Source: Diprion similis (taxonomy: Eukaryota; Arthropoda; Insecta; Hymenoptera; Diprionidae). From it: a stretch of 64,000 nucleotides of DNA. The notes below the pieces were generated by a model. That model worked only from the letters and a program-made list of their open reading frames with translations, did no database searches and was not told where the DNA came from. Shown here one piece after another: positions 26,350 to 37,350 of the stretch. The position numbers were made by a program, and so were the translations under genes. The stretch is from assembly GCF_021155765.1 (NCBI RefSeq), contig NC_060111.1, positions 5,101,481-5,165,480 of the forward strand. Reading direction: 5' to 3'. How positions within the stretch are numbered: position 1 is the first letter of the stretch; each line of letters begins with the position of its first letter.

Positions 26350-28170
26350 ATTGGGTTATCGTTTCAAACCGTCGCTTTCGCCGTTCCCTTTATATTATAT
26401 TATTATTATACATACATGTCTACGTCGTCGAGAGCTTGCCGGAGGCGGGGCAAAACTGAGGGTGAACTTTTGACGGACGGGCACAACGTACTCAGGTGTC
26501 AAGTACTCGACGGAATTGTAACTGCAGTTATTATGTGTAATGTCATACCGCCACTCTTAACGTCATGGTGCTAACACATATCTTCCTACTCTCGTGAGAA
26601 ATTGTTCAACTCTGTGGTAAACGGCTCTATATATGCAGGCTGCCTGTCTCATTTGTTATCATCTCTTGCGTTGAAACGGCTCCTCAAACGGTAAGATAGA
26701 ATTATTACTTTAATCGTTGTAATCTAATTACAGGATTTTATGTTTTGAAAAATTGGTATGATATCGATTTTTTTAATTTAAATCCTTCTTTGAAAACGAT
26801 CAAAAAATAATATCTTGTAGGTATAATTTGTAAGACTGCCTCCCCCCCCCCCCCCCCACCCCTCCCATCGCGTTGTAATCCTTTAACGATTTATTTTTCA
26901 CGGTTCTATCCACTGATATTGATTTTTTTGGTTTTGAAAAACATCTACCCACGATTTTGTAAAAAATAAAATTTTTCAACAAAATGAAGTATCGTAAAGT
27001 TACAGATTTTCTTGCCACCTTAAATCGATGTGAAATGAAAAATTGATGTCTAGGCTATTGTTTGTAATTTACTTATATTTAGTCCGAATTCAAAGTTGAA
27101 TACTTTTACATTGAGAAGGATCGTAGATTCGTTCGATAAATGAATGAAATAAATATTAAGAGAGTGAAAAATTAATTAGGATGCTTTTTTCTCTATAGAA
27201 ACAGATCCTGAATTTTTTTTTTTTTTGAAACTTTACTATCCATTCTGTCCTATTTATCGAAACCGAATCCTCAAATGGTTAGAAAGTTTTTAGTCTACTT
27301 TCAAGGGATGATCAGATCGCGAGAAATCTTCCTGACAGAATAAAGTTGAATGCAAAAGTTGAACGAAGAATACATGACGATGAATAAATAATATTCCTCA
27401 ATTGCGACATAACTCGAGAAACGTAAGCTTTCAAATTTTTTCTCCAATAGACTACAAATGACGTCAGTTTACTGTCGATATTTTCTGAAATAAAAAAACT
27501 GAGTCAATCTCTAATTCTTTCTTACTAAAACAACGATGTAAAAAAAAAAAAAAATAAAGATTACATTTCACTCGTAAAAATCCAAAGAATTCTCCAATTT
27601 CATCCAAATATTTTTTCCACACTTTCTCTACTGAAAACTCGCTTTTTACATGACAAAAGTTTTCAAATAAAATCGGAGAGCGATATGGTTCATAAGTGTA
27701 ATATAACGAGGGGCTGTTATTCCCCCCCCCCCCCCCTCCTCCCCATCCCGCCAATCAAAAAATTTTTCAAAAAAATTCGTACAAATCAATAGCCAATTAA
27801 AATATAATTAATCACGGAGAGATAATAATGTCGCAATAAAGGATATTTGCATCCGCAGGGTATGAGGAGGGATATCTTTATTACGCTCCGGGAATAAGTT
27901 CAATTCAAAGAGAAAGAAGAATCGTAATGAAAAGCTCCGTGTTATCGGATTGCGAGTTGATAATTGGCCAAGTTTTGATGGAAGAAATAGCGAAATATTC
28001 TTTCGAAAGTATACGGCTCGGTCAAGTGTGCGTGCAGTAGATTTACCCTCCAGCTCCTTATCTCCGGCCATTAATCAGCGGCTCCGGTAGGCATTTACTT
28101 GTTAAATTCGAATCCGCGAGGGTCGTCATTACCCTCAACAGTCGCTATCGCTTTGGTATATATACATGTA

Positions 28171-28799
28171 TATTAGGGTGGCGCGAAAAAGCCGACTAGT
28201 TTTTTTTTTTTTTTTTGAGTCTCGTGTGACAAAATGTTAGTTTTTGATGTTTTAAGAGCCCAATCCAAAGGACAGCTCAAAAAAAAATTTTGAGATGTCG
28301 CGCCAAATTTTTTAAAATGTCAAAAGTCGTCAAAAAATTTAATTAAAAAAATCATATCTTCAGTATTTTGTTTGATTTTTAATTCATGTCGTGGTGTATT
28401 GTTATCGATTCTTTCTTACTAAATTAAAGAAAAAAAATGTATCAAATTTTAATATGAATATTAAAAGGTCGCTCGAAAAGATCTAAAGAAATGCAGCAAA
28501 AAGTTGCAAAAAAATTATGAGCGACCTTTCGAAATTCAAATTTTGAACTGAAACTTTCGGAAACTTATTTTTTTTTTTGTCTATAAAATTATACCGTAAC
28601 GAGAAAAAATTAAAAAAAAAAAAAAATCGATTCTCGACGATTTCTGACGTTTTAAAAAATGTGGAGCGACCTCTAAAAAATTTTTTTTTAAACCGTCCTT
28701 TGGACTGGGCTCTTAAAACATCAAAAACTAACATTTTGTCACACGAGACTCAAAAAAAAAAAAAAAAAATAGTTCGGTTTTTTTTGCGCTACTCTAATA
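28171..28799. mobile_element. Palindromic MITE with TTAGGGTGGCGC ends, about 630 bp
   Basis: The left arm starts TTAGGGTGGCGCGAAAAA and the right arm, inverted, starts TTAGAGTAGCGCAAAAAA. The two arms stay complementary for about 190 bp, including GAGTCTCGTGTGACAAAATG and TTTTTGATGTTTTAAGAGCC. Both ends are flanked by TA, as expected for a TA target duplication. An inner palindrome at about 28464-28537 (AAAGGTCGCTC and GAGCGACCTTT) gives a second-order foldback. There is no coding capacity. A further single end of similar type (TTAGGGTGG preceded by TA) occurs at 51414. Confidence 0.85.
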
Positions 28800-30604
28800 T
28801 ATATATATATATATATAGAATAATCCCAGCTCAAAGCTGCTGTCGTAACTCTTGGCAGCGCTAAAATTGGCTCGGACACGTGTCGGAAAATGAGAGTTGC
28901 AAAAAAAAAAGTCAAAATTTAAAAAGAGAAGAAAAGATAAATTTTCAACATCAAAGCGGCTCGTTCAAAATTAGATAAACGTCCGGTAAAAAATTCGCAT
29001 CCCTTCCTCTTCCCCCTCCCCCCCCCCCCCTCCCGGTTCTCTCTCTCACGCTCTCTCTCACTCTCTGCGATTCGACTCTCTGTGTCGAGTCAAACAATAG
29101 TTCAAAATTTCATCACCTCGATCTCGACTGTCGGTATTATACACAACTTCCGGTATTGTTCGGGACAATCGAATATGACTTGTATTCACAGCCAAGTGCC
29201 TGTTCTGTTCAAAGAGCCACCTGGTGCAATATCAGCTGCTAGACAATAGAGCCTTGCCTAGCTTTCCTCCGACGTGCATTTCTTGTCTGATGTATGAATA
29301 GTGATTACACGATATAATTTCAGCAATATTCATTGTCGTCTCGGTTTTTATCATTATAATTATACGTAAAGTGGTTCAATCACAAGAATTTGAAAAAATA
29401 AAACCAAAATATCATATTTCACTCGGTTACGTATTTATATAGTAAAGCTCAAAGAGGATGAAAAAAATAGAAATTTTTTTTCATGCCCTGGTTTTTTCCG
29501 TAAATTTTTATGTATGAGAATGTAGAATTAACGAATACAATCATGATTACATTAGATTGGCTCTAGTTTTTATGTTATTGTAGTATTTTGAGGAGGAGGA
29601 TGGGTTTTAGTATATTTATAATTTTATTCGCAAATTCTTCGTTCTCAAGCTCTAAAAATCATTGAAAAATCAGGGTAACAAGAAGAAAAAAAAAAAAAAA
29701 ATTTTCCTACCGCACTGTGGAGTATTTTTTTAATAAACTTTAGACGTATAAAAAATGTAATTTTTTCATTCAAGTATTGCATTTTGAGTTATGTAAATAA
29801 CTGGAGGCAATTTGTAAAAATTTAACAATCATTTAGTGGATCGAAAAGTAACAATCAAATCACATGAAATTACGAATGCAAGACATTAATTCGTTAAGAT
29901 CGTTAAGCAAATTTGATTTACAGAATACGCATAATATTATTGAATTAGAAATTCTAATTGGAAAAAATAAAATTGTATTCGTGCGGCAAGAAGAAGTTAG
30001 GAGAAGAAGACGAAGACGAGACGAGGTTAGTCGTGTTCTTTGCTTTTCTTTCCAGGGCGAGGTTTTGACGAATAGTATAAAAGCGTGGAAATAAACGGCG
30101 CGTAAGAGACGGACGAACCATCTTCTCGTAATGGCAGACCATAAAAAATGCGTCAAACATGATATTAAACCTCACCGGGTGAATTATACGATCTAGAAGG
30201 TAAAATGACGCCACGGGGTCGCGGCTGCATCACCATCGGTATAAAAAGAAACCCTCAGACTCGAATGAAAATCTCATTCGCCATTCGCCTTCGGGTGAGG
30301 CTTAATTGCCTCGCAGCTTGAACAGAACCTCGGTTAACATTTCCGGAAGGGAAACCTCTGCCTGAAATGCCCAGCAATTATCAAAAAGTGATACGAGCAT
30401 TGCGAGCTGGAGGATTTTGGTTGCATGTAAAGATCTCAGATGGTCGGCTGCAATGATAGTAATTTCGTTTTTTCTCGGTGCTGTAGAAAATTGAAGTGAA
30501 ATTGTTAGAGTAATAATTTATATAATGGATTTTAATTACGGGAAAACGTGTGTTATTATAGTTGCCAATATTGCAAAATTCAAAACCTGTTTCCGGAGTT
30601 TAAT
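28800..30604. other. Gene-free stretch
   Basis: No gene is recognisable. It begins with a TA run (to about 28817), then a CT-rich region with a C13 run at 29018-29030, and a poly-A run at 29685-29700. Confidence 0.45.
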
Positions 30605-30937
30605 CAGCGTGGTGAAATGCCTGGAAAATCTGGAAAACCTGGAAATTTCAGGGGATTTTCACTTTTCTATTATGGGAATTAAGAATGATTTTTTTAGGTA
30701 ATAAGTTTACTCTTTTTATCATCGAGAAAACAAATTGGCTTAAACTAACTTTTTTTTACGTTATATTTTTCCTCAATTCGAATTGAATTTCAATCGAATA
30801 TTGAGTTAGTAAACTGAACGATTTAGGTTTTAGTAATTTACTAAAACTGGGAAAATGTCAGGGAAAAGTAGGTTCTAACTCCTTGAAAACCTGCAAATGT
30901 CATGGAATTATATTTCCAAAAATTTGTGGCCATTCTG
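30605..30937 (+). mobile_element. Dispersed MITE family A, copy 2 (complete), about 333 bp
   Basis: The left end is CAGCGTGGTGAAATG and the right end TGTGGCCATTCTG, whose reverse complement is CAGAATGGCCACA. Together with copy 1 (CAGGGTGGTCACA) this defines a terminal inverted repeat of about 13 bp. The interior is made of CTGGAAA, GGAAATGTCAGGGA-like units and the GGTAATAAGTTTACT block shared with copy 1. A perfect target duplication is not visible. Confidence 0.7.
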
Positions 30938-31919
30938 TTTACTGTATTTTTTCTCTTGAATGAGTTTTCAAAATCAATTTTTTTTATCACAGCTACAAAA
31001 TTCGTTATTAGATCTAAGTAGGTATACACAAAAATCTAGTAATTATGTTCACGCTTGATATACTTTCTTGTAACTATTGCGATAGCTTGATGTTGTTATG
31101 ACAATAAATTGAAATTGAGATTCTATTTATATAGAAAATTTTTAGCAAACTAAACAAACGGATTTGTATTCCAGTTACGAGAAAATTTAATATCGACAAG
31201 TATCGACGAATGATCATACTTGATATGAGTTTCTATAGCCGACTATAGTTTCCATAGTTTAAACTCTAACAAAATGACATTTCTTAAAGTGATCAGTATG
31301 GAACGAGAGAAAGAGATAGAGAAAGAGAGAGAGATAGAAAGACAAGTGACAATTGGTTGGGACCTAATCGAGTAAAGGTCGTGACTTGGCGAGATGAATT
31401 ACAGATGGAGAGGCGAAGCCAGGATCCAATTGCGAGCTGGTTGAGCATTAACAATTTATTCTAATACGTGTTGCGTCAAGACCGAGTTCCCGCTGCTCTC
31501 TAGCCCCGGCACTTATAATCCGAATACACAATGGAGCTGCTCATTAAATAAACAATTCAATTAAAGCTAACGACTCAATGGCAGGCAAATCCATTAAGAG
31601 GGGAAAATAAAACACCTCGCCATTGTTGCTTTAGAATTTAACGGCTGTACCTCCGCCGCCTCGCCCTTCTCACACTCTTCTCACGGCTGTTATAGATATA
31701 TGTATACTTACCTGAATACAGAGGCTGAAGAGCAACGTGCATTGCTCCACTTTATATCACTCGAACATCGTTATTTTAAATCACTTTACTCTTACGAATC
31801 GTACACTCGAAATCCGCGAACAAGAGTCAATCTCGATCAATTTTACATCATTTCACGTACCGCAATGTACGAAGTGGATTTATAACGACTGCACGTTACA
31901 TCGTTTGCTTAAGTTTGAC
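30938..31919. other. Gene-free stretch, possible conserved noncoding DNA
   Basis: No gene is recognisable. The part 31360-31680 is free of simple repeats, has balanced base composition and several homeodomain-like TAAT or ATTA cores. A GA-rich tract sits at about 31303-31341. Confidence 0.4.
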
Positions 31920-32150
31920 AGGGACGCGATACTATTTGAGAGCCGCTGTTCGCCACGCAGGGCTACCACCCGTCATAAACGTAGGCGACAGTTCGCCGCG
32001 ATTTATGTAACCTCAAAAACTTTGACAATTGTCGCTGAAAGTTCTGCTTTATTTGCGACTGGCAAAGTTTTTTTTTCAGGTTTTAGATAGTTGGTCATCG
32101 TGGTTAATAGCCACTCTTGGATTATAGCGAGTCCGCATTAAATTCATTGG
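31920..32150. mobile_element. Foldback MITE family B, copy 1
   Basis: Core ends CAGGGCTACCACCCGTCATA and, inverted, GATGACCAACTATCTAAAAC lie within outer arms that include ATAATCCAAGAG on the right. The internal AACCTCAAAAACTTTGACA and GTCGCTG blocks match the better preserved copy at 33150-33436, which confirms the family. Boundaries are approximate. Confidence 0.6.
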
Positions 32151-33149
32151 CTAACTTGTTTTTGGTTCGAAATAAAATACGAATTCAATTTTATAAGCGT
32201 TATGTGCCGATGATTGTCGGTGCAGCTGATCATAAAAAATGGGATGCGTTGTCACGTGATTGATATTGATGATGAAAACAAGTTAGGCTGAAGGTTAAGG
32301 CATTTATTCATTTTACTATACATTCATCAGGAAGTAATGGCTAAAACTGACATTAAATATTCTCTTTCTATTGCTCGGGAATGTCGGAATTTTCCGATCC
32401 ATCGACTAATTTCTCTTCGTTAGAACTCGCTCTACAGAAATTGGCGGAGAGAAAAAATAAATCGATTACGTAAACGCATGTCAAAGCATTTTGAAACTCG
32501 TTACAGTTTATTGATCATTGGTAATTGCTGATTGGTTTACACGAAGTAATGGACAAATCATAACCAACTTCGTTAGAATATTTCTGCAATTCTAATTTTC
32601 AGATTAGCTTGTGTTGAGAATTTTAATCTTGATTAAAAAATTGCCAGAATTGTAAGAAAATCGCGTTAGATTAAAAAAAAAAATAATTAATTTCGAATAA
32701 GGTTTTTTCAAAATTTGATCCATTTATACCAGGATCTTCTCCTAATCAATCTTACTTGAATTACACGTCTACTACATGTACTCTTATTCCAAAATTTCAC
32801 ATCTCTCCAGTTTTTTTTTGACAAACGTATTAATATGTGTGCGGTTTATGGAACGAAAATTTTTACTTCGATTCTTCTTGGTCGATTTTCATATCCATAC
32901 AAAACCGCGTTAATACGAATGTTTTGGAAAATTCTTCGAAGAAACTAAAATAAAAGTGTTTGATTCTTAGACTTCTCTATACGCGGGAGAATTTTTTGTG
33001 CGATCAAAAATGATATTAACGATCTTGTACCAACATTAAAAGACAAAAAAAAAAACGCTATCGTCGTAACTTGAAACAGTCTAACCCCTTGAGATATGCA
33101 TCTTCAATTACAAGTGCGATTTTAATATGGAATACAGAGTGAATTGCTA
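32151..33149. other. Gene-free stretch between the two family B elements
   Basis: AT-rich sequence with no recognised gene, RNA or repeat apart from short poly-A/T runs. Confidence 0.4.
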
Positions 33150-33436
33150 ACAACAGAATGGTCCGTCGTCCCCTACAATTTAATGCGCATACGCTACAAT
33201 CCAAGAGCATTTGGTTAGCAGGGCAACCAACCGTCACGAACATAACCTCAAAAATTTTGACAGTTGTCGCTGGGAGTTGTGCTGAACACTGGTAGCTGTT
33301 AAAATTTTTGAGGTTACATACATTGCAGAAAACCGTCGTCTAAATTTACGACAGTTGGTCACTCTGGGAAACAAACCGCTCTCGGATCACAGCGCATGCG
33401 CATTACACTATAATACGCGACGGACGATTCTGTTGT
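33150..33436. mobile_element. Foldback MITE family B, copy 2, about 287 bp
   Basis: The terminal inverted repeats are ACAACAGAATGGTCCGTCG and, inverted, ACAACAGAATCGTCCGTCG, one mismatch in 19. Inside them follow AATGCGCATACGCTACAATC or its inverted relative, then CAGGGCAACCAACCGTCACG against CAGAGTGACCAACTGTCGTA. The innermost hairpin is TAACCTCAAAAATTTTGACA against its complement. The right arm contains a perfect GCGCATGCGC palindrome (33392-33401). No coding sequence. Confidence 0.8.
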
Positions 33437-36400
33437 CTAGTAATTTACAATGTATATCACTGTGTTCTCACGCTGGGTGTTGATAATCGATACGACGGTA
33501 TGACAGGTGAAATTCTCACGCTGGGAACCAGTGATATGGGTGCTTCTTGTTCAATAATTCATTGCTCAGAATTAGAGTTACCGAAACGAGCGCATTACTA
33601 CGTCTATTTTGGGTCTCCGTTGCGGTATATAAGCTGCAGAGCCGAAGTTTCTAGTTTGTCCACATACGCGGAGGACCCTCTAATTGATTGAACGTCAACT
33701 GGCAGGAATAAATCGCGGTGACTTTGATCCGGAAAACGATGTGCAAACGAGGTTATTCGACCCTTAACAAAGACTCCTCATGGATTTACTGGGACGCTAA
33801 CAGCTTCGACCGGCTTAATGATGCTGGCCACTGAGGTAATGAAATATACATGCCAAGGTGTGGCGAGAGAGGGAGAGAGAGGAAAGTAGTCTGAGAGAGA
33901 GAGAGAGAGAGACACGAAAAAGGGCGAAGGAAAGAAGAAGAAGAATGAAGCTTCGAGAGGGTGAGGGCGCTGCCTCTGTGGAGGAAATTGACTTGCCAAA
34001 ATACCGACGAAGATGAATGACTCATGGCGAAGTCTCGTAAACCATTGTGACTGCTGTCTCTGCACGTTTGCATATTGTATGTGTGTTAGAAGCACCTAGA
34101 AGTACCCAACTCAAATGTGTGATGTTTGCGATTCGACGTCAAAATCTCTCGATATCTATAAAAAAAATCTTGAAACCCTGAAATCAACTTTTTCAAAACT
34201 GAAGACGCATGAAGCTGGTTGTTTAAGGCCATCGAAGATAGCTTGGTCTCCGTAGTTTGAGGTATCCAGGAATGTACAGCTCCTCCGCAAAAAAAAAAAA
34301 AAAAAAAAGTAAAGTGCGAAGCCCCTAGTCCCTTGGCATAAATAAAGTAGAAATTTGTGCCCATTTCGAGGTTAGCGAGTCAACGAGTGAAATAATTTTT
34401 TCAGCATATACATATATATGTGAAGAAAAATTGAGTCGAGATACAAACGTGTCTTATAACCAAAGGTTTGGCAAATCTAACTCAATTGTCATTCAATTTA
34501 AACGTGGTTTTAAAAAGTCCCTGCTATTCGGAAAGAATTTTTAGAACAAAGAATTTTATTTGCAAACTCATTTTTATATGATAATAACGTTGTAGAAATT
34601 ACACTGTACATATATTCCATCTTTTTTCACCGGAAAGTTTGTCAACAGTTTATCTGATTTTAATTGAAAATAAATCACTCGATTCATGAATGAATTTTTT
34701 AGAAAGTTTCTCACTCGGTTTTCTTATTTTTGGTTTTATTTTTTAACTCGTCAGTTTACGCAATAGATCGGATATCTACGATGTGTTATGATTTACAAAC
34801 GATAAATTCAATATAATTTTACCAATAAAATGACCTTTTGTTGAATAATTTAATTTCGTTAAAGTTGTTCATATAACGAGATCTTTACAGTTAAAATTCA
34901 GTATTAAAAAAAAAAAAAAAAAATCTGTAGTTATAATAAAGTCATTCGCAATCTCCCGAACAATCTTTGTCAATTTTTTCACAAAATTTGAGCTAATCTT
35001 TCTTAATCCTTTCGCATCATTTGGCTACGGTGTGAACTGAATTTTTCACACCTCTTCAAAAGTCCCGATGAATTTTTTTTACAATTCATCGAAATGTTTC
35101 ATGAGTCTAAAAAAACGTTTACAATATCCTGGGAAATATTTCATACATATCTATACGTTGAACTCGCAAATAATTAGTAATCTTTTAGAACAATATCAAA
35201 TCTGTTAAAAGTTTATTAAAAATTTCCAAAATGCTTATCGAACTCTGCCGAGTTTTTTTTCCCACCCCAAAACTGTCATATGGGGAAAAAATTGACCTAA
35301 ATAGTCAACCCCGGCCTGTGACCCCATCGAGTGGAAATTCAGGATTATAGGATAAGGGTGCCGAGAAGTATCCCTGACATGATTTACGCATTAACCTACC
35401 GATATATCGACTACATAGGTGTAAATCTAGCGACGTGGGAAACGATATCAAGATACGCATCTATATAGCCATATAGCTTTTTTCTTTAACCTTCTGCCAA
35501 ATTATTGTAAATTTGATGTAATGGAGCTGCAAAGGAAAAAAAAAAAAAAAAAATTTTATCGACTTTATTTTTGGTTCGGTTTTTTTTTTACCATTTTTTT
35601 TAGACGGGGCCCGTCGTGCCTCAGAAAATAAATTTCTTTTTCATACTTTTGTTAAAATTTCAGTGAATTTGTTGAAAGTAGAGCGAAAATAAATTAATTT
35701 TATACTTGTGTCGGTAAAATCGTTAAAAGACGAGTCGGAAATGGGATTTTTATGAAATTATTTCATAAGGGATTGAGAAAATTGTTTCAATTATTGTTGT
35801 TAGATAGTAACACACTCGATACACATCAATAAAAATCAAGTAACACAATTGAGAAACATGTTAGTTCCGGTTTATTTTTCTTGCGAACGAATGTTTCCGT
35901 TTAACAATGTAATCCTAGACTATTTATGAATAGATAAAAGTATGTTCAAAATTTTTTTAAACTGACTAGTTTAAGGCTTATCATTATACTAGTCGATTTT
36001 TAAATCGTTATAAATTTTAAGTGATCTTTATTATTATTATTTCTTTGAATAGTTTTAATTGCCGGTTTCGAATGGTTGCGATCGGTAGCGGAAAAAAAAA
36101 AAAAAAAAAAAAAAAAAAAGAAGAACGTATGAATAAGGAAAAATTAAGTACAAAAAATACCGTGTAAAGATCGTGTGGATAAATAAAAATAAAATAATAC
36201 GTGTTCAACGTGTAATAATGTTTAAAAAGCTTTTACTGATAGTATACATGTATAGAGATGTTGTAAAGAGTGGGTTATAAAATTCTACCAACCCGTTTAC
36301 ACCACGCGGTCTCTTATTATATAATTTATTTTCCGCGATTATCCAACATCGGTGTATCACGCGTATCACTATATGTATATCGTGAAACGAAAAAAGGTTC

Positions 36401-36620
36401 AAAAACATAAAGAAAATGAGGGGGAATAAAACAACAAAAAAACAAGAAAAGTAATGAACAAAATGAAAAATATGGCCGGTGATAAAAAACGATATACAGT
36501 TTTGAACACGCATGGCAATTTTATACCATATAATGGTGTACCTACGGCAATTTGATACCACAATGCAAATTGAATTTACTGTTTGTTAATACCCGTTTAA
36601 TTCTAGGGTAGGTATTCATG
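33437..36620. other. Gene-free stretch
   Basis: No gene is recognisable. It contains a TATATAAG box in otherwise promoter-like context at about 33624-33632 (plus), a GA tract at about 33893-33911, poly-A runs at about 34290-34308, 34905-34922, 35537-35553 and 36091-36119, and a GGGGCCCGTCGTGCC phrase at 35605 that resembles GGGGTCCGTCGTACC at about 25301, hinting at a dispersed repeat. Confidence 0.4.
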
Positions 36621-37350
36621 TGGGGTATTCCAAGCCAAGTTAACCAGTCTTAAACCCTGACCAGCTCAAAATCATTTCATGTTTTTTTCTAACATTCTAC
36701 TCGGTAAAAAACGCGACCTGAATTTTTTTCAAATTTTTTTTATTCAACCGTTTATTTTTTATAAATATTTCAAGTCGATTGCGAATGCCTGTTTTTTTAA
36801 ATTTGAAAAAACTCTCCAAAATCCAGTGAATCGCATAACCCCCCCCCCCCCCCCCTCCCCCCCCGTTAAGGAAAACGTGGGCCGAATTTTTTTTCTATTT
36901 CTTTATCACCTAATTCAGAATTTTCAAAATTTTGAAACCCAAAATTATCTTTACTAACTAGGATGGTGCATCATCGAATTGGCGAAACGGAGCACTTACA
37001 AGTAAATTGACCCTTATTTAACGCTTTTCGATTTGATCGTGTGTTAATTTTGGGTTTAAGAATTTTTAAATTCCGAATTCGGAGATGAAAAAAAAAAAAA
37101 ATTAAAAACAAATTCGGCCCACGTTTTCCTCAACGGGGAGTGTTTTGTGTCATTCACTGGATTTTTGAGAATTTTTTTCAAATTTAAAAAAATGGGCATT
37201 CGCAATCGACTTCAATTATTTGTAAAAAAAAAAAAATTTGAAAAATAATTCAATTCGCGTTTTTTAGCGAATCGAATGTTAGAAAAAAACATGAAATGAT
37301 TTTGAGATGGTCGGGGTTTAACACTGGTCTAGTTGGCGTGGAATACCCCA
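36621..37350. mobile_element. Large palindromic MITE with TGGGGTATTCC ends, 730 bp
   Basis: Left end TGGGGTATTCCAAGCCAA and right end, inverted, TGGGGTATTCCACGCCAA. Each arm is about 330 bp and stays complementary through TCAAAATCATTTCATG, GTCGATTGCGAATGCC and AAAACGTGGGCCGAATTT. A poly-C tract (36839-36855) has expanded in the left arm only. The unique centre is about 80 bp. No transposase frame is present. The arm length and symmetry point to a foldback or immobilised non-autonomous element. Confidence 0.85.

Larger units (their letters stand above)
18867..28170. other. Gene-free stretch rich in simple repeats
   Basis: No gene is recognisable. Contents not listed separately include poly-C tracts at 19366-19382, 26842-26857 and 27722-27736, a GA run at about 20170-20197, poly-A/T tracts (for example 24898-24918, 25068-25085, 25514-25532), a TA tract at about 23778-23812, and an 11-bp tandem GAAACCATCCT at about 26185-26212. 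The part from 27830 to 28130 is less repetitive, GC-balanced and contains an ATTTGCAT octamer; it has the look of a conserved noncoding element but this cannot be tested here. Confidence 0.45.
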
